Source: an uncultured Aquimarina sp. (GTDB lineage Bacteria; Bacteroidota; Bacteroidia; Flavobacteriales; Flavobacteriaceae). From it: a DNA stretch of 64,000 nucleotides. Below are positions 54,476 to 64,000 of this stretch, piece after piece. Where the stretch lies: assembly GCA_947498775.1 (NCBI GenBank), contig CANMLL010000001.1, positions 354,823 to 418,822 of the forward strand. The letters run 5' to 3'. The stretch's first letter is position 1. Every line of letters starts with the position of its first letter. The notes under the pieces were generated by a model. It was given only the letters and a program-made list of their open reading frames with translations. It ran no database searches and was not told the origin of the DNA. Both the position numbers and the translations under genes were made by a program.

Positions 54476-57400
54476 TTGAATTCTTCAGATTACTTACATT
54501 TCAATTTTTTTAGAATAGTAGTATGTTTGATAACACTTTGTAGCGGGGTGTTACATAGTCAGGAAAACGAAACTGTTCGTGACTCTACGAGTACTACTTT
54601 TTCTATGGGTGAGATCTCTTTACCAGATCCTAATAGTATTGTAACCAAATATGAGTACGATCCTATCACCAATCGATATATTTATCGAGAAATGCTAGGC
54701 GATTTTAATGTAAGATATCCACTGTTTTTAACTCCCAAAGAATTCGAAGCCCTTGTCGAAGCAGAACAAAGAAGAGCTTATTTTAAAGAGAAAATGGAAG
54801 CTTTTAGTGGTAAAAAAGACGGGAGCGAAGAGAAAAGAAAGAATTTACTACCTATTTTTTATGTGAATTCTGGGTTCTTTGAATCTGTTTTTGGAGGAAG
54901 TGAGATAGAGATCATACCTCAGGGATCTGTTGAAATGGATTTGGGGTTGTTGTTTACCAAACAAGATAATCCTGCATTTTCCCCTCGTAACCGTAGTAAT
55001 TTCACCTTTGATTTTGACCAGAGAATAAGCCTAAGTCTTTTAGGGAAGATAGGAACCAGATTACAAATAACAGCAAACTACGATACCGAGTCTACTTTTG
55101 ATTTTCAGAATCAATTGAAGTTAGAATATACACCAACAGAAGATGATATTATCCAGAGTATTGAAGTTGGTAATGTAAATATGCCTCTCAATAGCTCCTT
55201 GATCCAAGGGGCACAAAGTCTTTTTGGAGTTAAATTAGGGTTGCAATTTGGTAGAACCACGGTTACAGGGGTGTTCTCGGAGCAAAGATCAGAAACCAGG
55301 TCTGTAAATGTGCAAGGTGGAGGTACCGTAGAGAATTTTGAACTTTTTGCATTGGATTATGACGAAAATCGACACTTTTTCCTATCACATTATTTTAGGG
55401 ACACCTATGATAGATCATTAGCGAGTTATCCTTTTATAAATAATAATATTCAAATTACCAGGATAGAGGTGTGGGTTACCAATAGAGCAACTAGCGCCCA
55501 AACGCTTACCAATGCTCGTAATATTGTGGCACTGCAGGATCTTGGTGAATCTGATGCCACCAATGTTACCATTCCTCAAGGATTATTTAATGCCGGCACA
55601 GGATCTTTTCCGGATAACAGCAATAACGATCTTGATCCTACGACTATTGGGCCAACCGGTCCTGTTACAGAGGCTGTTCGGCAAATACCTACTGTACAAC
55701 AGGGGTTTATCGGGCCAATATCAGGTTTTAATGAGGGATTCGATTATGCGATTTTAGAAAATGCAAGAAAACTTAATGCTAGTGAGTATACCTTAAATAC
55801 GCAACTGGGATATATTTCTTTAAATCAACGATTGAATAATGACGAAGTCGTAGGGGTTGCTTTTCAGTATACTGCCGGAGGAAGAGTTTTTCAGGTGGGG
55901 GAGTTTGCCAATGATGGTATAGATGCAACAGTTGGGGATAATACAGGTAGTGATGTACAAGTGGGATCTAGCCAAAGCTTGGTGGTTAAGATGTTAAAAA
56001 GCCCGATCATTAATGTTAACCTGCCTATATGGGATTTAATGATGAAGAATATTTATAGCACCGGAGCATTTAGAATCGAGCAAAACGATTTCAGATTAAA
56101 TATTCTGTATTCCAACCCTTCACCTGTAAATTATATTACAGCGGCCGAAGGATCTGCACTAGCCTTACCTGATGATGTTGATCAAACTACATTACTAAAA
56201 GTATTTAATCTAGATCGGTTGAATCCAAATACCGACCCGGTAGAGGGAGGAGATGGTTTTTTTGATTATGTGCCAGGAATAACAGTAGATACCGAAAATG
56301 GCCGAATCATTTTTACAACCATTGAACCATTTGGAGAACACCTTTTTAATAAATTGGATAATGGTCCGGTAGGAGCAAACTATATAAATCCGGATACATA
56401 TAACCCTAATCAGGCAGAATATGTATTTAGAGACCTTTATACTCAGACAAAAGTAATAGCCGAACAAAGATCTGCAGATAAAAATTATTTTCAGTTAAAA
56501 GGCCGTTACAAATCCTCTGGTCAGGATGGGATTCCTCTGGGGGCATTTAATGTACCTCAAGGATCCGTTACTGTAACAGCCGGCGGAAGAGTATTGCAAG
56601 AAGGGGTGGATTATACAGTAAATTATCAATTAGGAAGGGTAAATATTTTAGACGAAGCTTTGCTTGCTTCTAATACCCCAATCCAGGTCTCAACAGAGAA
56701 TAATGCTGTTTTTGGACAACAAACAAAACGTTTTACAGGAGTAAACATAGAACATAAATTTAGCGATGATTTTTTAGTAGGAGGAACTTTTCTGAATTTG
56801 AATGAAAGGCCAATTACCCAAAAATCAAACTACGATTTTGAACCTATAAACAATACTATCTTAGGACTAAACCTTAGTTATTCTACTGAAGTTCCTTTAT
56901 TGACTAGATTGGTAAATAAATTGCCTAATATTGACACCGATGTGCCTTCAAATGTGTCGGTAAGGGCAGAAGGAGCGTATCTTATAGCAGGAGCACCAAA
57001 AGGAGCCGATTTTGATGGTAAGGTTACCACCTATATTGATGACTTCGAGGGAGCACAAACCAGAATAGATGTCAGTTCACCATTGTCATGGGAGTTATCA
57101 AGTGTGCCTATTGGGTTTGATGAGAATCCACGACACCCCAATGATAATGATCCCGAATCAGCATTGTCTACAGGGTTTAAGAGAGCAAAGCTATCATGGT
57201 ATTCTATTGATCCAATTTTTTATAGCAATAGTAGACCAAGTGGGATATCCGAAGAAGATTTGGCATCCAATGGTACCAGAAGGGTATTTATTGATGAGAT
57301 TTTCCCGGATACAGATATTGCTCAAGGGCAAAGTTTGGCATTATTTACACTAGATTTAAATTATAATCCAACAATACGAGGCCAATACAATTTTAATCCT

Positions 57401-60400
57401 GCGTATGCAGATGTTGATCCATCTCCTACAACTCCAGATCCAAGAGAGAATTTTGCAGGAATCACCAGGCAGTTAACTTCTACTAATTTTGAGCAATCCA
57501 ATGTAGAGTTTATAGAATTTTGGTTGTTGGATCCTTTTTATACAGGAAGTGCTGGCGGTCAAGATCCATTAACTACGGCTACTAATAACGGAAATATTGT
57601 ATTTAACCTAGGTAATATTAGTGAAGATGTATTAAAAGACGGTAGAAAACAATATGAAAACGGTCTTCCTGAAGTGCCTATAGATACTTTTGATCCAACA
57701 AGGTATAAAGCACAGGTTCCTGTAAATCAATCTTTGATTTATGCATTTGATTCTGAAGGACAGGCAAGAACTAATCAAGACGTTGGATTTGATGGGCTTA
57801 ATGATCAGCAAGAAGCTGTACAATATGGAGCTTTAGGTTTTACAGGAGAAGATCCCTCTGCAGATAATTACAGGTATTTTCTTCAGGCAGAAGGAAATGT
57901 TTTGGAAAGGTATACAAATTATAATGGTACACAAGGTAACTCTCCTACAGATGTGACCAACGATGATCGTGGTAACACTACCTTCCCGACAGCAGAGGAT
58001 GTAAACCGAGATAATACCATGAATACCATTGATAGTTATTTCGAATATGAGATCCCTGTTTTTAGTGGTATGGGAATAGGTAATGATAATGATACCAATT
58101 ACATAACAGATATTCGAGAAGATGAAACAGTGGTTTCAGGAAGAACGATTGAATATCGCTGGGTGCGTTTTAAAATACCAATATATGAGCCAACAAGGGA
58201 GTTTAATGTTAGCGATTTTAGATCGATACGTTTTATGAGAATGTATCTGACCGGGTTCGCTGACCCTGTTCTTCTAAGATTTGGAAACATGGATTTGGTG
58301 CGTGGAGATTACAGAAGGTATATCCAATTGGGAAATACGACCAATGATCCAACGAGTGGTTTGAATATATTTGGAGATAATGAAGCTATTGTAACTTCGG
58401 TAAGTGAGGAAGAAACACCAAACTATACTACACCTCCAGGAGTTGTAAGAGAACAGTTAAATAATAACAATAATATCATAAGGGAAGATGAAAGATCATT
58501 GGCACTTACGGTAAATGACCTTGAATCAGGTGATGCACGAGGAGTGTACAAAAACTTCAATGTCGATATGCGACAATACGAGAATCTTGAAATGTTTCTA
58601 CATGCAGAATCAGTACCTAATCAAACCGAAATACAAGACGGAGATCTCAAGGCATTTATCAGGATGGGTAATGATTTTACTAATAATTTTTATCAAATAG
58701 AACTGCCTCTTGTGGTTTCGGATATAAGTGATAGAACTCAAGATGATGTTTGGCCAGAAGAAAATCGATTACGTGTTCCCTTAGAATTTCTACAGGAAGT
58801 AAAGTCAAATATAATTGCCGGTGGAACCACATTTAATTCTGCAGAACTCAATTTCTTTGATGGGCCTAATAACATAAGAGTTGGGATCAAAGGTAACCCT
58901 AGTTTGGGTGATGTAAGAGTGATGATGGTAGGTGTTAAAAATGATAGTGGTAATGATCAAACAGGGACGGTATGGTTTAACGAAATGCGCCTTAGTGATC
59001 TCAAAAACCAGGGTGGATGGGCTGCCGTTGCAAATATGGATGCGAACATTGCAGATTTTGCTAATGTAAGTGCATCGGGTAGGATTACTACCATAGGATT
59101 TGGAGGAATTGAACAAGGACCTAATGAACGTAGTCTTGAAGATACTAGACAATATGATTTAACTACCAATGTTAATCTTGGACAGCTTTTACCAAAAAAA
59201 TGGGGAGTACAGGTCCCTTTTAATTATACTAGAGGAGAAGAATTAATAACCCCGCAATACGATCCGGAGTTTCAGGATTTAGAATTACAGGATCTACTGG
59301 ATGCTGCGCCAACCCAGGCAGAACGAGAACAAAGAGAAAGACAATCTACAGATTATACAAAAAGACAAAGTTTTAATGTAATAGGATTGCGTAAAGAAAG
59401 AACAGGTGATGCAAAACCTAAACCTTATGATGTAGAAAACTTTACCTTCTCAGGAACCTATAATCAAACTGATCATCGTGATTTTGAGATTGAAAAATCT
59501 TTGGACCAATCTGTTAGGTTAGGCGGGACGTATGACTTCAATTTTCAACCTAAAGAGATAGAACCATTTAAAAAAGTTAAACTTCTGGGGAAAAGTAAAT
59601 ACTTTGATCTATTAAAAGATTTTAATTTCAATCTTCTTCCAACAAATATATCAGTAAGTTCTAATATCAATAGACAATATAATGAGCAAGTGTTTAGAGA
59701 TATTACACTAGGTCCTGATGACATTAGATTGCCAACATTATATCAACGTAATTTTCTTTTCGACTGGCAATTTGGGATCAATTATAATTTAACCAAATCC
59801 TTGAACTTCAGTTTTACTTCTGCTAATAATCGTATTGTAAAGAATTTTATTGATGAAAATAATGTAGTGGATAATTCAATAGATATATGGAGCGGATTCT
59901 TTGATGTGGGAGATGCAAATACGCATAATCAACAGCTTCAGGTGAATTATGAACTTCCCTTTAATAAAATTCCGTTGTTTAAGTTTATGCGTGCCACATA
60001 TTCTTATAATGCAGATTTTCAATGGACAAAAGGGAGTGAAGCATTAAAAACACTCGAAGGTATTCCTGATCTTGGTAATACAGTACAAAACGCCAATGTG
60101 CATACCATGAATGGCTCTTTAGACATGAATACATTATATAAGTATGTTGGATTGACCAAAATTAAACCTGGAAAGAGAAAAGTAAAGAAAAGAAAAGATC
60201 CAAAAGATAAAGGAAAAGAAGAAGATAAAACCGAGAAGACCAAGAAAGCGCCAAAAACGATCGAAAAAAGAGGAAAAAGTAAGCTAAGTGTTGGCGATAA
60301 GGTATATAATACACTTATTGGTCTGGTGACGGCTGTAAAAAAAGTAAATATAAATTATCAACAAGATAATGGGATTTTCCTTCCTGGATATACCAGAGAA

Positions 60401-61666
60401 CCCGGCTTTGTAGGCACGTTAAAGCCTACTACAGGATTTACCTTCGGAAGTCAATCAGAAATAAGAGATTTGGCTGCAAGGAACGGATGGCTTACTTTGT
60501 ATGAAGACTTTAATGAACAGTATAGAGAAGTCGAAGGAAGACAATTAAATGTACAAGCATCTTTAGGGTTGTTAAAAGATCTCAAAATTGATATCAGTGC
60601 AAATAGAAACTATTCTGAAACCTATACCGAAAATTATAGAGTAAATAATGATCTAGAATATCAGTCACTTACACCAAATACCTTTGGTAATTTTACTGTT
60701 TCAACCTTACTTATTAATACCGCTTTCAAGAAAAGTGATCAGTTTAGTTCTGAGGCCTTTGATAGTTTTAGAGAAAATAGAGAAATAGTTGCAGATCGTT
60801 TGGCAACAGAGTATTATGGCGTGCCCGCTGCCGATTTGCCTAGAAGCGATCAAGCTGAACCTAATGGATATCGATACCCCATTGGATTTGGTAAAACAAA
60901 TCAAGCAGTGCTTTTGCCTGCATTCTTATCTGCATACACAGGAACAAGCGCCGAAAAAGTACAGAAAGGCGCGTTTAGAGATGTTCCGCTACCAAATTGG
61001 GACATAAAATATACAGGTTTAATGAATCTAAAATGGTTCAAGAGACGTTTTAAACGTTTTTCGGTAACCCATGGGTATCGCGCTAATTATACTATCAATC
61101 AGTTTCAGACCAATTTAGAATTTCAGAATAGAGGAGACATAGATCAATCGGGGAATTTCAGAAATCCAATTCTATATTCAAATATTAATTTAACAGAACA
61201 GTTCAGTCCGTTGGTTAGGTTTGATATGGAAATGAAAAACTCGATAAAAATCCTTGCAGAATGGAAAAAAGACCGTGCATTGTCATTAAGTTTTGATAAT
61301 AATTTGCTTACAGAGATTCAAGGTAACGAATACATTATTGGTCTTGGATATAGACTTAAAGGATTAAGTTTTGCAACACGAATTGCAGGAAGAAAACAAG
61401 TCTTAAAAAGTGACCTTAATTTAAGAGCAGATATATCATTACGACAAAACGAAACGTTGATCAGGTACCTGGATCTGGATAATACTCAAGTAACTGCAGG
61501 GCAGGATATCTATGGGATAAAATTTACCGCAGATTATGCATTAAGTAAAAACTTAACGGCATTGTTTTTTTACGATCATACCTTTTCTGAATATTCTATT
61601 TCTACTGCATTCCCTCAAACCACTATTAGAGGCGGGTTTACATTACGATACAACTTCGGGAATTAA
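54476..61666 (+). CDS. sprA: type IX secretion outer-membrane translocon SprA
   Basis: The 2396-residue protein has a signal peptide and about seven kilobases of SprA sequence, including GSVEMDLGLLFTKQDNPAF, FDFDQRISLSLLGKIGTRLQ and the C-terminal barrel strands ending GGFTLRYNFGN. SprA (Sov) forms the very large outer-membrane channel of the T9SS that exports gliding adhesins and enzymes. No ATG exists near the N-terminus, so translation begins at TTG 54476, giving MNSSDYLHFNFFRIVVCLIT before the signal core. A Lys/Glu-rich insertion (~1895-1940, KRKVKKRKDPKDKGKEEDK-like) is visible. The LRR protein in this window is a likely cargo. Confidence 0.96.
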   Translation: MNSSDYLHFNFFRIVVCLITLCSGVLHSQENETVRDSTSTTFSMGEISLPDPNSIVTKYEYDPITNRYIYREMLGDFNVRYPLFLTPKEFEALVEAEQRRAYFKEKMEAFSGKKDGSEEKRKNLLPIFYVNSGFFESVFGGSEIEIIPQGSVEMDLGLLFTKQDNPAFSPRNRSNFTFDFDQRISLSLLGKIGTRLQITANYDTESTFDFQNQLKLEYTPTEDDIIQSIEVGNVNMPLNSSLIQGAQSLFGVKLGLQFGRTTVTGVFSEQRSETRSVNVQGGGTVENFELFALDYDENRHFFLSHYFRDTYDRSLASYPFINNNIQITRIEVWVTNRATSAQTLTNARNIVALQDLGESDATNVTIPQGLFNAGTGSFPDNSNNDLDPTTIGPTGPVTEAVRQIPTVQQGFIGPISGFNEGFDYAILENARKLNASEYTLNTQLGYISLNQRLNNDEVVGVAFQYTAGGRVFQVGEFANDGIDATVGDNTGSDVQVGSSQSLVVKMLKSPIINVNLPIWDLMMKNIYSTGAFRIEQNDFRLNILYSNPSPVNYITAAEGSALALPDDVDQTTLLKVFNLDRLNPNTDPVEGGDGFFDYVPGITVDTENGRIIFTTIEPFGEHLFNKLDNGPVGANYINPDTYNPNQAEYVFRDLYTQTKVIAEQRSADKNYFQLKGRYKSSGQDGIPLGAFNVPQGSVTVTAGGRVLQEGVDYTVNYQLGRVNILDEALLASNTPIQVSTENNAVFGQQTKRFTGVNIEHKFSDDFLVGGTFLNLNERPITQKSNYDFEPINNTILGLNLSYSTEVPLLTRLVNKLPNIDTDVPSNVSVRAEGAYLIAGAPKGADFDGKVTTYIDDFEGAQTRIDVSSPLSWELSSVPIGFDENPRHPNDNDPESALSTGFKRAKLSWYSIDPIFYSNSRPSGISEEDLASNGTRRVFIDEIFPDTDIAQGQSLALFTLDLNYNPTIRGQYNFNPAYADVDPSPTTPDPRENFAGITRQLTSTNFEQSNVEFIEFWLLDPFYTGSAGGQDPLTTATNNGNIVFNLGNISEDVLKDGRKQYENGLPEVPIDTFDPTRYKAQVPVNQSLIYAFDSEGQARTNQDVGFDGLNDQQEAVQYGALGFTGEDPSADNYRYFLQAEGNVLERYTNYNGTQGNSPTDVTNDDRGNTTFPTAEDVNRDNTMNTIDSYFEYEIPVFSGMGIGNDNDTNYITDIREDETVVSGRTIEYRWVRFKIPIYEPTREFNVSDFRSIRFMRMYLTGFADPVLLRFGNMDLVRGDYRRYIQLGNTTNDPTSGLNIFGDNEAIVTSVSEEETPNYTTPPGVVREQLNNNNNIIREDERSLALTVNDLESGDARGVYKNFNVDMRQYENLEMFLHAESVPNQTEIQDGDLKAFIRMGNDFTNNFYQIELPLVVSDISDRTQDDVWPEENRLRVPLEFLQEVKSNIIAGGTTFNSAELNFFDGPNNIRVGIKGNPSLGDVRVMMVGVKNDSGNDQTGTVWFNEMRLSDLKNQGGWAAVANMDANIADFANVSASGRITTIGFGGIEQGPNERSLEDTRQYDLTTNVNLGQLLPKKWGVQVPFNYTRGEELITPQYDPEFQDLELQDLLDAAPTQAEREQRERQSTDYTKRQSFNVIGLRKERTGDAKPKPYDVENFTFSGTYNQTDHRDFEIEKSLDQSVRLGGTYDFNFQPKEIEPFKKVKLLGKSKYFDLLKDFNFNLLPTNISVSSNINRQYNEQVFRDITLGPDDIRLPTLYQRNFLFDWQFGINYNLTKSLNFSFTSANNRIVKNFIDENNVVDNSIDIWSGFFDVGDANTHNQQLQVNYELPFNKIPLFKFMRATYSYNADFQWTKGSEALKTLEGIPDLGNTVQNANVHTMNGSLDMNTLYKYVGLTKIKPGKRKVKKRKDPKDKGKEEDKTEKTKKAPKTIEKRGKSKLSVGDKVYNTLIGLVTAVKKVNINYQQDNGIFLPGYTREPGFVGTLKPTTGFTFGSQSEIRDLAARNGWLTLYEDFNEQYREVEGRQLNVQASLGLLKDLKIDISANRNYSETYTENYRVNNDLEYQSLTPNTFGNFTVSTLLINTAFKKSDQFSSEAFDSFRENREIVADRLATEYYGVPAADLPRSDQAEPNGYRYPIGFGKTNQAVLLPAFLSAYTGTSAEKVQKGAFRDVPLPNWDIKYTGLMNLKWFKRRFKRFSVTHGYRANYTINQFQTNLEFQNRGDIDQSGNFRNPILYSNINLTEQFSPLVRFDMEMKNSIKILAEWKKDRALSLSFDNNLLTEIQGNEYIIGLGYRLKGLSFATRIAGRKQVLKSDLNLRADISLRQNETLIRYLDLDNTQVTAGQDIYGIKFTADYALSKNLTALFFYDHTFSEYSISTAFPQTTIRGGFTLRYNFGN

Positions 61667-61731
61667 GATGTTTAGGTTTCGGGATCAAAAAAGGTATTGA
61701 TAATGGTTTTTGATAATTTTTTTGCTAGTTT

Positions 61732-61763
61732 TTGTAAAATCTAACAAAATAGAATTATTTTCG
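61732..61763 (+). promoter_or_regulatory. possible promoter of gcvH
   Basis: TTG (61732-61734), a 21-base spacer and TATTTTCG (61756-61763) resemble the consensus with one mismatch, the same variant as before the LRR operon. The ATG follows 30 bases later. Confidence 0.4.
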
Positions 61764-61793
61764 TCGGAAGAATTAATTTAAATACTTTTTCGG

Positions 61794-62174
61794 ATGAATA
61801 TTCCTTCAGAATTAAAATATACTAAAGATCATGAATGGATCAAAATTGATGGAGATATCGCTACAGTAGGTATAACCGATTTTGCTCAAGGCGAATTAGG
61901 AGATATCGTATATGTAGAGGTAGAAACCGTAGGGGAAGAGCTTGAACAGGAAGAGGTTTTTGGTACTGTAGAAGCTGTAAAAACAGTTTCAGATCTATTT
62001 CTCCCTCTAACAGGAGAAATTATCGAGTTTAATGAAAGTTTAGAAAGCGATCCAGAATTGGTAAATAGTGACCCGTATGGAGAAGGCTGGATGGTGAAAA
62101 TCAAAATAGCTGAGGTATCTCAAATAGACAATTTATTATCTGCAGATGATTATAAAGAGATTATTGGCGCATAA
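61794..62174 (+). CDS. gcvH: glycine cleavage system H protein
   Basis: The 126-residue protein has the normal length and the lipoyl attachment site [11 protein letters not shown] with Lys63. It shuttles the aminomethyl group between the P and T proteins of the glycine cleavage system, neither of which is encoded here. It follows sprA after 127 bases and overlaps the VanZ-like gene by 29 bases. Confidence 0.97.
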   Translation: MNIPSELKYTKDHEWIKIDGDIATVGITDFAQGELGDIVYVEVETVGEELEQEEVFGTVEAVKTVSDLFLPLTGEIIEFNESLESDPELVNSDPYGEGWMVKIKIAEVSQIDNLLSADDYKEIIGA

Positions 62175-62556
62175 GACTCTTTTTGCTCTGCTACTTTTAT
62201 ATACCATTTTGATTACTTGGGCATCTTTAGCAAGATTTATAATACCATTTAAAATTGACCTAACAGGCGGTGATAAAATAGGACATTATTTAGCTTATTT
62301 TATATTCACAATGGTTTGGTTTTTGTTTTTCTTTTTTTCCGAAAAGAGAAACGAAAATTTTAAGCAAAGTTTGATCAAATCGTCTGTAATATGTTTTTTT
62401 TATGGAGGATTAATGGAATTATTGCAAATGCTCCTTACGAATTATCGAAGTCCCGAATGGTATGACATGCTTGCTAATACAAGCGGTATAATTTTTGCAG
62501 TAGTTTTATTGAAAGTATTTGAAAATAAATTGATTATATTTAAGAAAAGAGCTTGA
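62146..62556 (+). CDS. VanZ-like membrane protein
   Basis: The 136-residue protein has four predicted membrane helices and the VanZ-like text [20 protein letters not shown] and [11 protein letters not shown], with the [13 protein letters not shown] loop. Teicoplanin resistance has been linked to VanZ itself; for the small Bacteroidota members the function is unknown. The ATG at 62146 lies inside gcvH in another frame, giving a 29-base overlap that suggests translational coupling. Confidence 0.85.
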   Translation: MIIKRLLAHKTLFALLLLYTILITWASLARFIIPFKIDLTGGDKIGHYLAYFIFTMVWFLFFFFSEKRNENFKQSLIKSSVICFFYGGLMELLQMLLTNYRSPEWYDMLANTSGIIFAVVLLKVFENKLIIFKKRA

Positions 62557-62657
62557 CTTTAGCATGAATGCATACGTTTTTAACGTTTTTTTGCATCAAA
62601 TGATGAACCAGATAAAAGTTAAAAAACTTGTTTTTTGTTTTACATTTTTATCTTTAA

Positions 62658-62689
62658 TTGGAAATTACAAAAGAAATTAGCTATTTTAG
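62658..62689 (+). promoter_or_regulatory. possible promoter of the tonB gene
   Basis: TTG (62658-62660), 21 bases and TATTTTAG (62682-62689) match the Bacteroidota pattern except for one base in the -7 box, about 24 bases before the ATG. Confidence 0.3.
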
Positions 62690-62712
62690 CAATCCTATAA
62701 CGTAATATATTT

Positions 62713-63438
62713 ATGGAACCGAAAAAAAATCCTAAAGCAGATTTAAGTAGAAGAAGTACGTTGTTCCTTCAATTGGGGCTTGTTCTTGTGCTTTTTATAA
62801 CATGGAGAGGAATTGAGTGGAAAACTTATGATAGAAGTAATATAGATATTGGTCAGGTTAATCTTGATGAATTAGAAGAAGAAGATGTGCCAATTACTCA
62901 AAATTTAAATACACCTCCACCACCTCCACCGCCACCTCCTGCCCCAGAAATTATCGATGTAGTAGAGGATGAAGAAGAGGTAGAAGAAACGATTATTGAA
63001 TCTACAGAAACAAATCAAGAAGAAGAGATCGTTGAAGTAGAAGAGGTAGAAGATGTAGAAGAAGAAGAAGAAATAGCTGATGTACCGTTTGCTGTAATCG
63101 AAAATGTGCCAATCTTCCCAGGATGTGAAGGTGCAGGAAATAATGCGGCAAAAAAGAAATGTATGAGTGATAAGGTTAAGAAATTTGTTAACCGAAAGTT
63201 TAATACAGAACTTGGTAACGAGCTTGGCCTGTCTGGGGTAAATAGAATCTATGTTAGATTTAAAATTGACAGAGGTGGTAATATTGTTGGTGTACAAGCC
63301 AGAGGACCACACCCAAGATTGGAAAAAGAAGCGCAGAGAGTGGTTAAATTATTACCTAAAATGACTCCGGGAAAACAAAGAGGAAAAGCAGTAGGTGTAC
63401 TGTATTCATTACCTATCGTTTTCCAGGTACAGGATTAA
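62713..63438 (+). CDS. TonB-family energy transducer
   Basis: The 241-residue protein has a short cytoplasmic start, one membrane helix (~18-34, LFLQLGLVLVLFITWRG), a proline run PPPPPPPPPAPE (~67), a very acidic Glu/Val-rich periplasmic stretch (~78-125) and a C-terminal TonB domain (~165-240, GVNRIYVRFKIDRGGNIVGV). It would carry proton-motive energy to TonB-dependent outer-membrane receptors. ExbB and ExbD are not encoded here. Whether it also supports gliding or T9SS energetics cannot be judged from sequence. Confidence 0.93.
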   Translation: MEPKKNPKADLSRRSTLFLQLGLVLVLFITWRGIEWKTYDRSNIDIGQVNLDELEEEDVPITQNLNTPPPPPPPPPAPEIIDVVEDEEEVEETIIESTETNQEEEIVEVEEVEDVEEEEEIADVPFAVIENVPIFPGCEGAGNNAAKKKCMSDKVKKFVNRKFNTELGNELGLSGVNRIYVRFKIDRGGNIVGVQARGPHPRLEKEAQRVVKLLPKMTPGKQRGKAVGVLYSLPIVFQVQD

Positions 63439-63465
63439 GTAATATAAATAATACACGCTTTAAAA

Positions 63466-64000
63466 TATCAGAATCCCGTCTACATGTAGCTACGGTGTAC
63501 CCACAAATATGCTTAGCTTAGCGTTATGAAAACTTTAGAACACCCACGGGCATTTTTTCCTGATTATTCAGGTTATTTAGGCGATAAGCGTCTTGAGGGT
63601 CGTGCCTCAGCCCTATTTAATAAACTGAGCACCACCCCGAGTTCTTCGATACAGGGAATTTCTTCGACCAAGGCGGAACAGAAAGCATATTACCGTCTGC
63701 TGAACAATGGTAAATTCTCGGAAGACCAGTTAATTAATGAAGCCAGTTCGCGCCTTAAGAAGTTTGTGTCAGGCCGTGATCTGCTTTGCATACAGGACAC
63801 CTGTGAGATCAACTTGAGCCGCCATAAAGGAAGGCTAAAGCCTGACACTGGTTTGGGGCGTTCCGACAAATCGGATACTGCCCACTGCTTCAAATTGCAT
63901 CCAGGTTTGGTCTTGGATGCTTCCAGTCTGTCCCCGCTGGGTTTTTCCCATATTAAAATATTCCATCGCCCAGAAGAGATGCCCGACCGTATGGAGCGCC
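63466..64000 (+). mobile_element. left end of an IS4/Tn5-type insertion sequence (cut by window edge)
   Basis: From about 63466 the composition changes from A/T-rich to roughly balanced, and a transposase begins 60 bases later. A terminal inverted repeat cannot be confirmed because the right end is outside the window. The segment around 63477-63512 (CCCGTCTACATGTAGCTACG onwards) is the likely left terminus. The left boundary is approximate. Confidence 0.7.
63526..64000 (+). CDS. IS4 family (Tn5-like) transposase, N-terminal part
   Basis: The ATG at 63526 opens a frame (MKTLEHPRAFFPDYSGYLGD) that runs beyond the window edge. SSTKAEQKAYYRLLNNGKFS resembles the Tn5 N-terminal DNA-binding domain, and LLCIQDTCEINLSRHKGRLK contains the first catalytic aspartate of the DDE triad. 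Codon use is richer in G/C-ending codons than any neighbour, which points to recent arrival. The catalytic centre and C-terminus lie outside the window, so whether it is intact is unknown. Confidence 0.88.
   Translation, partial: MKTLEHPRAFFPDYSGYLGDKRLEGRASALFNKLSTTPSSSIQGISSTKAEQKAYYRLLNNGKFSEDQLINEASSRLKKFVSGRDLLCIQDTCEINLSRHKGRLKPDTGLGRSDKSDTAHCFKLHPGLVLDASSLSPLGFSHIKIFHRPEEMPDRMER

Noticed and set aside
1..64000. CRISPR array, prophage or defence island
   Set aside because: No regularly spaced short repeats, phage structural genes or restriction and toxin-antitoxin clusters were found; the only tandem repeats are the LRR codons and the tRNA-tail duplication.

Overview
The window is a low-GC, densely coded stretch of a Bacteroidota chromosome, most probably a marine gliding member of the Flavobacteriaceae (Aquimarina-like at best guess; the genus is not proven). 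The evidence is SprA of the type IX secretion system (T9SS), a large secreted protein with a T9SS-type C-terminal sorting domain, alternative complex III fused in one operon to a cytochrome oxidase, lipoproteins with short SxC lipoboxes, near absence of Shine-Dalgarno sequences, and promoters of the form TTG-N(18-21)-TAnnTTTG.

Layout: 1-1322 is the ribosomal cluster rplM-rpsI-rpsB, transcribed leftwards and cut by the window edge. 1601-5581 carries two rightward envelope genes (a CBM9/DUF5916 outer-membrane protein and a serine beta-lactamase-like hydrolase). 5660-10824 is a leftward pair, a giant leucine-rich-repeat T9SS cargo and a small lipoprotein, with their own promoter just downstream of polA (10914-13742). 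14145-19924 holds a membrane metallophosphoesterase, a thioredoxin-fold protein without its cysteines, a polysaccharide deacetylase and a large DUF2723 membrane protein. 20133-21940 is an accessory patch: tRNA-Gln(TTG) with a tandemly duplicated tail and terminator, a Fic protein whose motif histidine is glutamine, and an intergenic region with operator-like repeats. A two-domain UspA follows.

22968-27640 is the rimP-nusA-infB operon, with a perfect terminator-like hairpin in its leader. 27811-28269 is a SPOR-domain protein. 28495-40345 is the respiratory operon actABCDEF-coxBA, which moves electrons from menaquinol to oxygen. 40628-47430 is a mixed rightward set: a DUF4419 protein, ruvB, an amidohydrolase lipoprotein, a cytochrome P450 and queG. 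47640-51306 pairs a sodium/solute symporter with a trehalase. 51444-63438 is maeB, ruvA, sprA, gcvH, a VanZ-like gene and tonB. The last 500 bases hold the left end of an IS4/Tn5-type insertion sequence, with GC content and codon use clearly unlike the rest.

Most of the window is housekeeping and envelope biology. No CRISPR array, prophage or multi-gene defence island is visible. The points most worth following are the attenuator-like hairpin before rimP-nusA-infB, the His-to-Gln Fic protein with its possible operator, a candidate small RNA antisense to the polA upstream region, and a helix-hairpin-helix tail on the ActC quinol-oxidising subunit.
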